Positions 31,789-40,388 are shown, counted from the stretch's first letter. The stretch is DNA of 64,000 bases from JAGOBP01 sp964550855 (GCA_964550855.1 CAZKBQ010000017.1:1-64000), one strand, 5' to 3'. Translations and numbers: made by a program. The notes: generated by a model from the sequence alone, not told the origin.

Positions 31789-33639
31789 ATGCCTTACGTC
31801 TATGCCGGTCGTTACCTCCGCCTCGATCTGGACACCGGGCAGCATACCATTGAACCGATTGCTGATGCCGACGTGAAGAAATTCCTGTTGGGCAGCGGTT
31901 ACGCCGCCAAGCTGTTTGCCGACGAGCTCGATCCATCGATCGGGCCGCTCGACCCGCGCGCCACGATCTATATCTTCAACGGTCTGCTCTCCGGCACGTT
32001 CGCGCCCACCGGCTGCCGATCGTCCTTCTGCGGCCGCTCGCCCCTGACCGGCATCTGGAACGAGGCCAACCTGGGCGGACATTGGGGCGCGGAACTGCGC
32101 TTCGCCGGCTACGACGGCGTGGTGATCACCGGTCGGGCTGAAAAACCGGTCTATCTGTACATCAGCGGCGATCAAATCGAAGTGCGCGATGCGTCGCACC
32201 TCTGGGGTAAAGACACGTTTGAGGCGCACGACCTGCTCATCGCCGAGACGGATGAAAAGGCGCGCGCCGCCATCATCGGCGTGGCCGGTGAAAATCTGGT
32301 GAAAATCGCCGGCGTCGTCAGCGGCGGGCACGGCCACGCGCGCATGGCGGCGCGCGGCGGCATGGGCGCCGTGCTCGGCTCGAAGAACGTCAAGGCCATC
32401 GTCGTGCGCGGCCAGGAGAAGCCGCAGTACGCCGACGCCAAAGCCTTTCACGCGACGGTGAAGGCCGACAACAAGTACATCATGGCGCACGGCCCGGCGG
32501 AGGCGCTGCATCTGGTGGGCACCGCCGGCGGCCACCCGGGCACCGACAAGTTCGGCGACAATGCCATCAAAAACTGGCGCGGCGGCAACTGGACGGAGGG
32601 CACCATCAAAACGTCCGGCAAAGCGATCGCCGAGACGATCTTCGCGCGCCACACCTATTGCCACGCCTGCCCCATCGGCTGCGGCAAGGCGATCGAGATC
32701 AAAGAGGGCAAGTACGCGGGCGTCTGGGGCGAAGGCCCCGAATACGAGACGTTGTGCGGCTTCGGATCCAATCTGCAATGCGACGATCTCAACGCCATCG
32801 CCGCCATGCACGATCTGTGCAACCGCTACGGGCTGGACGTGATCTCGACCAGCGGCGTCATCGCCTGGGCGTTTGAAGCCTATGAAAAAGGCATTTTCAC
32901 CACAGCCGAGACGAATGGCCTCGAATTGAACTGGGGCGACGACGACGCCATCATCGCCCTGATCCACGCCATCGGGCGGCGGCAAGGGCTGGGCGACCTG
33001 CTGGCCGAAGGCTCGCGCGAAGCCGCACGCCGCACCGGCCGCGGCACCGACCGCTTTGCCCTGCACGTCAAAGGGCTGGAACTGCCCTATCATGATCCGC
33101 GCGCGTTTGCCAGCATGGGCGTCAACTACGCCACCGCCAGCCGCGGCGCGTGCCACCTCGAAGCGATCTCGTACTGGCGCGGCAACGGCATCGAGTGGCC
33201 GGGCTGGCAGGAAGGCGACCCGCAGGGCTGGATCGATCACAAGCGCTTTGATTCCACCCTGGGCGCGGCCGTCGCCGTCGATTTTCAAAATTTCATGACT
33301 ACGTATAATCCCTTAGGGCTGTGCAAGTTCATCACCAAGGGCTCGTTCACGCCCGCCCAGACCGCTGAACTGGTGAATACAGCGCTGGGTTGGAACTGGA
33401 CCGGGCAGGACGTGCTGGACACGGGCGCGCGGCTGTTCAACTTCAAGCGGCAGATCAACAACCGATTGGGCATCACGGCCAAAGACGACGTGCTGCCGAT
33501 CCGCCTCACCACTGAGCCGCGCCCCACCGGCTCGGCCGCCGGCGTGCTGCCCGACATGGACTTGATGCTGAAGGATTACTACGCCCTTCGCAAGTGGGAC
33601 GCAACCGGCGCCCCGACGAGCGAAGCGCTGCTGCCATAG
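31789..33639 (+). CDS. Tungsten-dependent aldehyde:ferredoxin oxidoreductase
   Basis: A 616-residue AOR-family enzyme with a bis-pterin tungsten (or molybdenum) centre and one 4Fe-4S cluster; it oxidises aldehydes to acids with ferredoxin or another acceptor. The start ATG 31789 gives the family N-terminus MPYVYAGRYLRLDLDTG. The cluster ligands are C291, C294 and C298 (YCHACPIGC) with C512 (PLGLCKF), the same pattern as Pyrococcus AOR. The pterin-binding N-domain has the usual Gly-rich stretches (GRSPLTGIWNEANLGG). The natural substrate is unknown. It precedes dinB and a muramidase-like gene on the same strand. It suggests at least facultatively anaerobic metabolism. Confidence 0.92.
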   Translation: MPYVYAGRYLRLDLDTGQHTIEPIADADVKKFLLGSGYAAKLFADELDPSIGPLDPRATIYIFNGLLSGTFAPTGCRSSFCGRSPLTGIWNEANLGGHWGAELRFAGYDGVVITGRAEKPVYLYISGDQIEVRDASHLWGKDTFEAHDLLIAETDEKARAAIIGVAGENLVKIAGVVSGGHGHARMAARGGMGAVLGSKNVKAIVVRGQEKPQYADAKAFHATVKADNKYIMAHGPAEALHLVGTAGGHPGTDKFGDNAIKNWRGGNWTEGTIKTSGKAIAETIFARHTYCHACPIGCGKAIEIKEGKYAGVWGEGPEYETLCGFGSNLQCDDLNAIAAMHDLCNRYGLDVISTSGVIAWAFEAYEKGIFTTAETNGLELNWGDDDAIIALIHAIGRRQGLGDLLAEGSREAARRTGRGTDRFALHVKGLELPYHDPRAFASMGVNYATASRGACHLEAISYWRGNGIEWPGWQEGDPQGWIDHKRFDSTLGAAVAVDFQNFMTTYNPLGLCKFITKGSFTPAQTAELVNTALGWNWTGQDVLDTGARLFNFKRQINNRLGITAKDDVLPIRLTTEPRPTGSAAGVLPDMDLMLKDYYALRKWDATGAPTSEALLP

Positions 33640-33649
33640 GATGGATGCG

Positions 33650-34168
33650 ATGAACACCGCCGACATCCAGTTCCTGCTCGACTACAACTACTGGGCCAAC
33701 GCGCGCGTGCTGCATGCGGCGGCTCAACTCACGCCCGATCGATTGACCGCCCCGCACGGCCTGAGCCACGGCAGTATTCGCGGCGCGCTGACGCACGTGC
33801 TGGCCGCCGAAATTGTGTGGCGGCTGCGCTGTCAATCCGGCCTTTCACCCAGCGCCCTGCCCGCCGAAAGCGACTTTCCCACGCTGGAGGCTTTGCAGGC
33901 GCGTTGGGCCGAAGAAGAAGCCGCCATGCGCGCCTTCAGCGCCACGCTCAGCGACGAACAACTGCGGCAGCCGATCGAATACAAAACCACCAAAGGCGTG
34001 CCACAGTCCAGCATCTTGTGGCAAGTGCTGGCGCACGTCGTCAATCACGGCACACAGTTTCGCGCCGAAGCCGCCGTGGCGTTGACGGCCGAAGGGCAGT
34101 CGCCCGGCGATCTGGATCTGTTGCTGTTCATGCGCGAGCGTGCCGCCGCGGACGGGAGCCAGTCATGA
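33650..34168 (+). CDS. DinB family protein
   Basis: A 172-residue four-helix-bundle protein of the DinB/YfiT superfamily. The start helix reads FLLDYNYWANARVL, and three histidines that usually bind a metal are found at LTHVLAAE and AHVVNHGTQ. Such proteins include thiol-dependent transferases and stress-induced proteins; the activity here is not known. ATG at 33650 is preferred over 33641 because of the AGGATGG-like ribosome site. The stop codon overlaps the start of the next gene (ATGA). Confidence 0.85.
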   Translation: MNTADIQFLLDYNYWANARVLHAAAQLTPDRLTAPHGLSHGSIRGALTHVLAAEIVWRLRCQSGLSPSALPAESDFPTLEALQARWAEEEAAMRAFSATLSDEQLRQPIEYKTTKGVPQSSILWQVLAHVVNHGTQFRAEAAVALTAEGQSPGDLDLLLFMRERAAADGSQS

Positions 34169-35307
34169 CCAACGTCACCACGATAACGCCGCGCGCCGGC
34201 ACGGGCGGCGTCAGCCTTCGCCTCGCGCCGCGCATTGAGGCCGCCACCCGCGTCGGCATCCTGGCCGAGGGTGCGCGCCTTGAGCTGGAATCGGCCGGCA
34301 GCGAGTGGCACACCGGGCGGGTTTACGTCGCGCGATCGGTGGCAGAAACGATCGAGAACCACGTTAAACCGCAAGCCAGCTGGGCCTCGATCAATATCCG
34401 ATCAAATCCGCAAATCGATCCCGCCACGGATGTCGGCGATCTGAGATCGGATCAGCAGCTGGAATTGATCGAAACGATGGACGAATGGTTTGTCGCGCGC
34501 GTGTATGTGGCGGCGCCGTTTACGGATCTCATTCAACCCGATCAGCCTGTCGGCCCGATCGGCCCGGATGTGCCACGCGGTTCGCCCCTTACTCTGGCCG
34601 AGCTGCAAGCCCTGCCGCTTGCCCCCGCCCGGCAGCGAAGCGCCCCCGCCGGTGCAGCGCAGCCCGCCGTCACCGCCGCCCGCATCTGGAACAAATATGG
34701 CGGCGTGCTGGAACCGCTGGCAAACAAGATCGGCATCGAGCCGGGTGTGGCGGTCGCCGTCGTCGCCGTCGAATCCGGCGGCAGCGGCTTTGGCGCTGAT
34801 GGACGGCTGATCATCCGCTTTGAAAATCACCTGTTCTGGTTCAACTGGGGTCAGACTCATGCCGACACGTACCGTCAATTCTTCCAGTTCGATCAAACGG
34901 TGATGTGGCGCGGCCACAAGTTTCGCACCGATCCCAACGGCGCGTGGCAGGACGTGCACGTCAATCAGGCCAGCGAATGGGCCGCGTTGACGCAGGCTCG
35001 CGCGCTGGACGATCAGGCCGCCAAGAAGTCGATCAGCATGGGGCTGGTGCAGATCCTCGGGTCGAATCACCGCGCCATCGGCTACGACACAGTTAACGCC
35101 ATGTTCGATGCCTTCAGCGCCGACGAGCGTTTTCAACTGCTGGGTTTCTTTAACTTTGTGAAGAACGATTCACGGCAGGTCGCTGCGCTGCAGGCCGGCG
35201 ACTTCACTGCCTTTGCCCGCATCTACAACGGCCCCGGCCAGCCGCAGTTTTACGGCGATCTGATCAAAGGCGTCTTCGACGGTTTCAAGTCGCTGTCAGC
35301 GGTGTAA
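34165..35307 (+). CDS. SH3-like repeats fused to N-acetylmuramidase (endolysin-type)
   Basis: About 380 residues starting at ATG 34165 (GGGAG upstream; 4-nt ATGA overlap with dinB). Two SH3-like repeats in residues 10-120 each open with a RVGILAEGARLELE- or VGDLRSDQQLELIE-type strand and close with a WxxARVYVA-type strand. A C-terminal N-acetylmuramidase domain of the DUF3380 type follows. It has AVESGGSGF (candidate catalytic Glu), RFENHLFW and SMGLVQILGSNHRAIGY. This domain is best known from phage endolysins that cleave peptidoglycan. There is no signal peptide, holin or other phage gene nearby. The role could be cell-wall turnover, lysis or a captured phage gene. Confidence 0.78.
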   Translation: MTNVTTITPRAGTGGVSLRLAPRIEAATRVGILAEGARLELESAGSEWHTGRVYVARSVAETIENHVKPQASWASINIRSNPQIDPATDVGDLRSDQQLELIETMDEWFVARVYVAAPFTDLIQPDQPVGPIGPDVPRGSPLTLAELQALPLAPARQRSAPAGAAQPAVTAARIWNKYGGVLEPLANKIGIEPGVAVAVVAVESGGSGFGADGRLIIRFENHLFWFNWGQTHADTYRQFFQFDQTVMWRGHKFRTDPNGAWQDVHVNQASEWAALTQARALDDQAAKKSISMGLVQILGSNHRAIGYDTVNAMFDAFSADERFQLLGFFNFVKNDSRQVAALQAGDFTAFARIYNGPGQPQFYGDLIKGVFDGFKSLSAV

Positions 35308-35358
35308 CGTGGAACATCAGGAACTGTACTGAATCCCCTTCGTTCTGCGAGGTTACGC

Positions 35359-36780
35359 ATGCCTACGGTCATCAAAAACGGCACCATCGTCACAGCCAGC
35401 GATACGTATCGGGCCGACATCCTGATCGACGGCGAGCAGATCGCCGTGATCGGCGAAGGTCTGGACACGGAGGGCGCGGACGTCATCGACGCCAGCGGCC
35501 ACTATGTGCTGCCCGGCGGCATCGACGTGCACACGCACCTTGAGCTCAACGTCGGCGCGACGGAATCGTCGGATGATTTCTACACCGGCCACAAGGCGGC
35601 GGCTTTTGGCGGCACCACCACGCACATCGATTTTGCCATTCCCGAGAAGGGCAAGTCGCTGCGCTCGGGCATCGAAGCGTGGCACAAGAAAGCCGAAGGC
35701 AAGGCCGTGATCGATTACGGCTATCACGCCAACCTGGTCGAAGTGACAGATGCCATCGTCGATGAAATCCCGTCGATTGTGAATGAGGGTGTGACCAGCA
35801 TCAAGGCGCTGATGGCCTACAAGGGCCGTTTGCAGATCGACGACACGGGCCTGTTCCGCACGCTGCAAAAGGCGAGTGAACACGGCATCCTCACAATGGT
35901 GCACGCGGAGAACGGCGACGCCATCGACGTTTTGATTAAGGACGCAGTGGCGCGCGGCGATTTGACGCCGCCGTGGCACGCCCGCACGCGGCCGGCCTGG
36001 TTGGAAACCGAGGCGACGCTGCGCGCGATTTCGCTGGCGGCCACCGCCCACGCGCCGCTGTACGTGGTGCACATGACCTGCGAGGGCGCGGTCGATCAAC
36101 TGCGCTACGGGCGGCAGCATGAGCTGCCCGTGATGGGCGAGACGTGCATTCAATATCTCTTCTTCACGGAGGATGACCTGGCCCGGCCCGACGGTGCGAA
36201 GTTCGTGTGCTCGCCGCCGATCCGCACCAAACGCGATAACGCCGCCATCTGGCGCGCGCTGCAAACGGGCGATCTACAGATCATCTCGACCGATCACTGC
36301 CCGTTCCTGTTCGACGGCACGAAGCCGCTGGTGTACGAGGGCCAGCCGTATCAGCGCCCCGGCAAGGAACTGGGCCGCGATAACTTCACGAAGATTCCCA
36401 ACGGTCTGCCCGGCCTGGGCGACCGGATGATCATCTTGTGGAGCGAAGGGGTCGCGAAGGGGCAGCTGACGGCCAATCGGTTTGTGGCGATCACCGCGAC
36501 GAATCCCGCCAAAGTATTCGGGATGTATCCGCGCAAGGGCACCATCGCCGTCGGCTCCGATGCCGATCTCTTGATCTGGGATCCGTCGATCAAGAAGACG
36601 TACGGCGTCGCCACGTCACATCAGCGGGTGGATTACAGTTTGTATGAAGGCTGGCAGACGACGGGCTGGCCGGTGAAGGTGCTGCGGCGCGGCGAGTTGA
36701 TCGTCGAGGGGGAGCGGTGGCTGGGCCAGGCGGGCAGCGGTCAGTTCATCCGCCGTCAGCCCTACGCGCCGGTGATCTGA
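35359..36780 (+). CDS. Dihydropyrimidinase / D-hydantoinase
   Basis: A 473-residue cyclic amidohydrolase that opens dihydrouracil/dihydrothymine (or hydantoin) rings in reductive pyrimidine breakdown. Binuclear metal ligands are visible: H58 and H60 (DVHTH), the carbamylated lysine K149 (VTSIKAL), H182 (VHAENGD), H238 (YVVHMT) and the Asp of STDHCPF. The C-terminus with GSDADLLIWDP is standard. Start ATG 35359 has GAGG 7 nt upstream. Downstream genes are a PEBP-like protein and a class III aminotransferase that may act on beta-alanine. The intermediate enzyme, beta-ureidopropionase, is not in the window. Confidence 0.92.
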   Translation: MPTVIKNGTIVTASDTYRADILIDGEQIAVIGEGLDTEGADVIDASGHYVLPGGIDVHTHLELNVGATESSDDFYTGHKAAAFGGTTTHIDFAIPEKGKSLRSGIEAWHKKAEGKAVIDYGYHANLVEVTDAIVDEIPSIVNEGVTSIKALMAYKGRLQIDDTGLFRTLQKASEHGILTMVHAENGDAIDVLIKDAVARGDLTPPWHARTRPAWLETEATLRAISLAATAHAPLYVVHMTCEGAVDQLRYGRQHELPVMGETCIQYLFFTEDDLARPDGAKFVCSPPIRTKRDNAAIWRALQTGDLQIISTDHCPFLFDGTKPLVYEGQPYQRPGKELGRDNFTKIPNGLPGLGDRMIILWSEGVAKGQLTANRFVAITATNPAKVFGMYPRKGTIAVGSDADLLIWDPSIKKTYGVATSHQRVDYSLYEGWQTTGWPVKVLRRGELIVEGERWLGQAGSGQFIRRQPYAPVI

Positions 36781-36809
36781 TGCCGGGCGTGGTTCAGGGG
36801 ATTGGCCCG

Positions 36810-37349
36810 ATGCGTGTTTTGATCTTAGGAGCACTACTGATGCTGGCGGGCGCGGCCTGTCAACCGGCGCCCGCGCCCGATCTGGGAGGCAACGCCATGT
36901 CGTTCATACTCGAGAGTCCCGCTTTCGCCGAAGGCGCAACCATTCCCGTCGATTTTTCGTGCGACGGGCAAAACAAGTCGCCGCAGCTGCGCTGGCGCGA
37001 GGCCCCGGCGAACACGCGCAGTTTCGCGCTGATCATGGATGACCCCGATGCGCCCGGCGGGACGTTTACGCACTGGGTGTTGTTCAATGTGCCTGCTACG
37101 GTCGGCGGGTTGGCCGAAGCCGATCGGACGACCGGCCTCAGCGGCCAGAACAGCTTCGGTCAAACCGGTTACGGTGGCCCGTGCCCGCCTCGCGGTCGCG
37201 GGGCACATCGCTATTTCTTCAAATTGTACGCGCTCGATGTGGCTTCGCTCAACCTCAAGTCGGGCGCGTCGCGAGGCGAGCTCGAAGCGGCGATCAAAGG
37301 CCATGTCATCGGGCAGGCCCAGCTGATGGGCCGTTTCGAGCGGAAGTAA
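36810..37349 (+). CDS. Exported PEBP / YbhB-YbcL family protein
   Basis: A 179-residue protein with an N-terminal signal peptide. A Cys at the end of its hydrophobic core (MLAGAAC) could be a lipidation site but is not a canonical lipobox. The phosphatidylethanolamine-binding fold is shown by DDPDAPGGTFTHWVLFN and the PPRGRGAHRYFF ligand-pocket motif. Bacterial homologues have no firmly known role. I chose ATG 36810 for the signal peptide and the AGGGGA site; ATG 36780, overlapping the hydantoinase stop (TGATG), is an alternative. Either way it is closely linked to the hydantoinase gene. Confidence 0.85.
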   Translation: MRVLILGALLMLAGAACQPAPAPDLGGNAMSFILESPAFAEGATIPVDFSCDGQNKSPQLRWREAPANTRSFALIMDDPDAPGGTFTHWVLFNVPATVGGLAEADRTTGLSGQNSFGQTGYGGPCPPRGRGAHRYFFKLYALDVASLNLKSGASRGELEAAIKGHVIGQAQLMGRFERK

Positions 37350-37359
37350 CCGCCCGGTC

Positions 37360-37387
37360 TTGCGCCCCTCACCGCCCGTGTTACAAT
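37360..37387 (+). promoter_or_regulatory. Promoter for the class III aminotransferase
   Basis: TTGCGC (37360-37365), 16 nt, TACAAT (37382-37387). It lies about 52 nt before the start codon, and the leader contains three heptad units. Confidence 0.5.
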
Positions 37388-37402
37388 GCGGGCGCGTACG
37401 TC

Positions 37403-37423
37403 ATCTGTCACTCATCACCCATC
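37403..37423. repeat. Short heptad repeat in the aminotransferase leader
   Basis: Three 7-bp units ATCTGTC, ACTCATC, ACCCATC, immediately followed by the AAGGAG ribosome site of the aminotransferase gene. Confidence 0.65.
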
Positions 37424-37439
37424 AAGGAGCCGCCACCTC

Positions 37440-38753
37440 ATGACCCTGTCCGCCCAAGAGATCGTCAAGCTGTCCAAGCAATACACCTTCTGGTCGTGGT
37501 CGGCGCAGGACGCCGTCAACCCCATTCCCATGACCCGGGCCGAAGGCATTTACTTCTGGGACGCCGACGGCAAGCAGTACGTGGATATGAATTCACAGTT
37601 GATGTGCGTCAACATCGGTCACGGTAATCCGCGCGTGATCAAGGCCATCCAGGATCAGGCCGCGAAGCTGGCCTATGCCGGGCCGAGCATGGCGACGGAG
37701 GCCCGCGCCGAGATCGGCCCATTGCTGGCGAAGCATACGCCCGGCGATTTGAATACGTTTTTCTTCGTGTTGGGCGGCGCGGAAGCCAACGAGAACGCCA
37801 TCAAACTGGCGCGGCAGTCCACCGGCCGGCAGAAGATCATCGTGCGCTACCGCGCCTACCACGGCGCGACGGCCGGCGCGGTCACCCTGACCGGCGACTA
37901 TCGCCGGTGGGCCAACGAGCCGGGCATCCCCGGCGTGGTGCGCGTCTTCGATCCGTACCGCTATCGCTGCGCGTTCTGCAAGAACAATCCCGGCGGCTGT
38001 ACGCTGGACTGTCTCAATCACATTGAGGAAGTGATTCAGTATGAAGGGCCGCACACCGTCGCTGCGATCTTCATCGAGACGGTGACGGGCACGAATGGCT
38101 TGATTATCCCGCCCGAGGGCTATCTGCAGGGACTGCGGCAGTTGTGCGACAAGTATGGCATTCTGCTGGTCTGTGACGAAGTGATGGCGGGCTTCGGCCG
38201 CACCGGCGAATGGTTCGCCGTCGATCACTGGGGTGTGGTGCCCGACATCATGACCATGGCCAAGGGTCTGACCTCGTCGTATATTCCGATGGGCGCGGTG
38301 GCCATCAGCGACAAGGTGGCCGATTACTTTGCCAAGAACGTCTATTATGGCGGCCTCACCTACAACGCGCATCCGATGGGCCTGGCGGCGGCGATCGAGA
38401 CGATCAAGGTGATGGAAGACGAAGACATCGTCGGCAACGCCCGGCGCATGGGGGGCGTGTTGGCCAAACTGCTGGATGACCTGAAGGCCGAACATCCGTC
38501 CGTCGGGGACGTGAGATCGATCGGGTTGTTTGGCGCGATCGAGCTGGTGACCAATCGGGAGACAAAATCGCCCATGCCGGCCGCCCAAACCGGCAAGGCC
38601 GCCGCTTATCTCAAGGATCACGGCGTGTACGTGTTTGCGCCCGGCAACCTGCTGTTCACCAATCCGCCGCTCATCATCAACGAGACGCAGTTGAAGGCCG
38701 CGTTTGACATCATCAACCAGGCGCTGGCCATCACAGACGAGGCCGCGCAGTAA
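37440..38753 (+). CDS. Class III (omega) aminotransferase with Cys cluster
   Basis: A 437-residue PLP enzyme of fold type I. The PLP lysine is in MTMAKGLTSSY, preceded by LLVCDEVMAGFGRTG, and the cofactor-phosphate region is near GGAEANENAIKLAR. Family relatives transfer amino groups from omega-amino acids such as beta-alanine or taurine to pyruvate. With the dihydropyrimidinase upstream, beta-alanine or 3-aminoisobutyrate is a plausible substrate (inference). An unusual C-x2-C-x6-C-x3-C cluster (RCAFCKNNPGGCTLDC) sits in the middle of the protein and could bind zinc. ATG 37440 follows AAGGAG by 11 nt. A strong terminator follows. Confidence 0.88.
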   Translation: MTLSAQEIVKLSKQYTFWSWSAQDAVNPIPMTRAEGIYFWDADGKQYVDMNSQLMCVNIGHGNPRVIKAIQDQAAKLAYAGPSMATEARAEIGPLLAKHTPGDLNTFFFVLGGAEANENAIKLARQSTGRQKIIVRYRAYHGATAGAVTLTGDYRRWANEPGIPGVVRVFDPYRYRCAFCKNNPGGCTLDCLNHIEEVIQYEGPHTVAAIFIETVTGTNGLIIPPEGYLQGLRQLCDKYGILLVCDEVMAGFGRTGEWFAVDHWGVVPDIMTMAKGLTSSYIPMGAVAISDKVADYFAKNVYYGGLTYNAHPMGLAAAIETIKVMEDEDIVGNARRMGGVLAKLLDDLKAEHPSVGDVRSIGLFGAIELVTNRETKSPMPAAQTGKAAAYLKDHGVYVFAPGNLLFTNPPLIINETQLKAAFDIINQALAITDEAAQ

Positions 38754-38802
38754 GCGGCGCGCGGCAAGCGCCGCGCACATCGACCGATTTTCAATCAGGC
38801 GA

Positions 38803-38843
38803 ATGGCTCGCGCCCGACCGGCGCGGGCCATTTTGTCAATTTG
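38803..38843 (+). terminator. Intrinsic terminator after the aminotransferase gene
   Basis: ATGGCTCGCGCC (38803-38814), 5-nt loop, GGCGCGGGCCAT (38820-38831), then TTTTGTCAATTT. The stem is 12 bp with one G-T pair. It separates the aminotransferase from the ArsR-type regulator promoter. Confidence 0.85.
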
Positions 38844-38847
38844 CCTA

Positions 38848-38876
38848 TTGACACGCCGACCAGAGCGTGATACAAT
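38848..38876 (+). promoter_or_regulatory. Promoter for the ArsR-type regulator
   Basis: TTGACA (38848-38853), 17 nt, TACAAT (38871-38876). The -35 and spacing are consensus, and the predicted start is near 38883. Confidence 0.85.
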
Positions 38877-38885
38877 AATGCCAGT

Positions 38886-38920
38886 TACCCGATTGAACGC
38901 ATAACTCAAATAATCGGGTA
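38886..38920 (+). promoter_or_regulatory. Candidate operator (inverted repeat)
   Basis: Perfect 9-bp inverted repeat TACCCGATT (38886-38894) and AATCGGGTA (38912-38920), 17-nt spacer. It sits at the predicted transcription start and before the regulator's ATG. The position suits autorepression by the encoded ArsR-type protein. Confidence 0.6.
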
Positions 38921-38936
38921 CATGCAGGAGATGGAT

Positions 38937-40052
38937 ATGCCAGGCCCGATCGCCGAACTTGCCCCCACGGCCTTGAACCAGACGCTCGGTTTCTCGATAG
39001 AGCCGGCGCTCAATGCCTTCAACAGTCTGTCGCTACTCAACAAGGCCGATTATCTGTATGGCCTGGACGAATGGGTGGCGCGGACGCTGGCGGCGATGTC
39101 GCCCGACGAGCTGCACCGGCACCGGCTGGTTTTCTGGGGGCTGTACTACGCCATCGAGCCTAAGCGCAGCTATCCCACCTTTTCGGCCTATCTAACCGAT
39201 CTGGAGCGGCAGACGCCCGAAACGCTTCGTCAGCGACTGTTCGACGCTTATGCGCGCTTTCAGGTGCTGGCCGCAGTACGAGAAGATGCCTCGTATGTGC
39301 CGGCGCCCACCGACGTGCCTTCACTGCTGGCTGACAGCGCGACCTATCTCAAGTATCTGGGCGAGCGCTTCAAGCGCGATTTTTACGATGACGCCATCGA
39401 ACTGGAATCTCATCAATGGCTGAACCGGCCGGCCGACATGAAAGAGCTGCTGATCACGCACGTGCGCGGCATGTGGACGAGCTACATGGAGCCTGAATGG
39501 GAACGCGTCTGGCGGCTGCTGCAGGACTGCGTGGATGCCTACCGCCAGATCGATTTCAGCGGCCTAAGCAATCTGCAGGCCATGGAGCAGGTCATCGGCC
39601 GTGAGGTGGACGACCACTGGCGGCAGATGCTGGAACGGGCCGACCGAGTAGTCTTTGTGCCGTCGGCGCACGTCGGCCCGTATCAGATGAAGCTCGAAAC
39701 GGACGAAGCGTTGTACGTCGTGTTCGGCGCGCGCCAGCCGCGCGGCGTGCCGGGCGGCTCATCCGATCTCAGCCGGTCTGAGCTGCTGGTGCGGTTGATG
39801 ACGCTGGCCGACGACACCCGACTGCGCATTCTGCACCTGCTGGCGCAGCGCGGCGAAATGTGCTCGCCCGACATCATCCGTGAACTCGACCTCAGCCAGT
39901 CGGCGGCCTCACGCCATCTGCAACAGCTCAGCGCCACCGGCTATCTCACCGAGCGGCGACGCGAAGGCGCCAAGTGCTTCAGCCTGAACGCCGATCAGAT
40001 CGACGACACCTTCGGGGCGCTGACCAAGTTTCTGCAGCACAAGAACGCGTGA
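38937..40052 (+). CDS. Large ArsR-family transcriptional regulator
   Basis: A 371-residue protein, far longer than the usual ~110-residue ArsR. The ArsR winged helix is in the last ~90 residues: MTLADDTRLRILHLLAQRGEM, here 21 residues so read in two parts, then SQSAASRHLQQL as the recognition helix. No metal-binding CxC pair is present, so it is unlikely to be a metal sensor. The ~270-residue N-terminal domain is mostly helical and may bind a ligand; it resembles long ArsR proteins seen in Actinobacteria. AGGAGA precedes ATG 38937. It has a strong promoter and a candidate operator and is followed by a small gene in the same transcript. Confidence 0.82.
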   Translation: MPGPIAELAPTALNQTLGFSIEPALNAFNSLSLLNKADYLYGLDEWVARTLAAMSPDELHRHRLVFWGLYYAIEPKRSYPTFSAYLTDLERQTPETLRQRLFDAYARFQVLAAVREDASYVPAPTDVPSLLADSATYLKYLGERFKRDFYDDAIELESHQWLNRPADMKELLITHVRGMWTSYMEPEWERVWRLLQDCVDAYRQIDFSGLSNLQAMEQVIGREVDDHWRQMLERADRVVFVPSAHVGPYQMKLETDEALYVVFGARQPRGVPGGSSDLSRSELLVRLMTLADDTRLRILHLLAQRGEMCSPDIIRELDLSQSAASRHLQQLSATGYLTERRREGAKCFSLNADQIDDTFGALTKFLQHKNA

Positions 40053-40139
40053 TAAGGGTGGCTGGTTAAGATCGGGCGAACTTATGAAAACACTGCGGAC
40101 AAACAGGATCACGAGTAAACCGATTAGGAGAGGTGGATC

Positions 40140-40388
40140 ATGGTCAACTGGAACGAGGTGGAAGCGCGGTTGCGGCGCGCCGACGACCTGCGGCGCGAAG
40201 CCGAGGCCCAGCAACACTGGCAGCGTCCGCAGCCCGATCGGTTTTTCTGGCGATTGGAAGCAGCAATGGGCAACTGGCTGATGACGCTGGGCGGCCGGCT
40301 TCAGGCGCACGTCGAATCGATGCGGCGCCTGGCCCAGCCCTCTGCTCCGGCCCTGATACAGCACCGGCGGCCGGGCCAGCATGGATGA
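40140..40388 (+). CDS. Small hypothetical protein, partner of the ArsR gene
   Basis: An 82-residue protein with a strong ribosome site (TAGGAGAGGTGG). It is helical and charged at the N-terminus (VEARLRRADDLRREAEA), has a Trp/Phe-rich amphipathic middle (RFFWRLEAAMGNWLMTLGG) and a basic tail. No family is recognised. It lies 87 nt after the ArsR-type gene and just before a strong terminator, so it is the last gene of a two-gene unit. It may be a membrane-associated or protein-binding partner. Confidence 0.65.
   Translation: MVNWNEVEARLRRADDLRREAEAQQHWQRPQPDRFFWRLEAAMGNWLMTLGGRLQAHVESMRRLAQPSAPALIQHRRPGQHG

Noticed and set aside
31627..33288. 553-codon open frame opposite the AOR gene
   Set aside because: Antisense to AOR, whose metal and cluster motifs are intact.
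34165..35307. Prophage remnant
   Set aside because: Only the muramidase resembles a phage gene; neighbours are metabolic genes and no integrase, att repeat or structural gene is seen.
35304..35310. TGTAACG after the muramidase gene as another ECF promoter
   Set aside because: No CGTTT box occurs 15 nt downstream.
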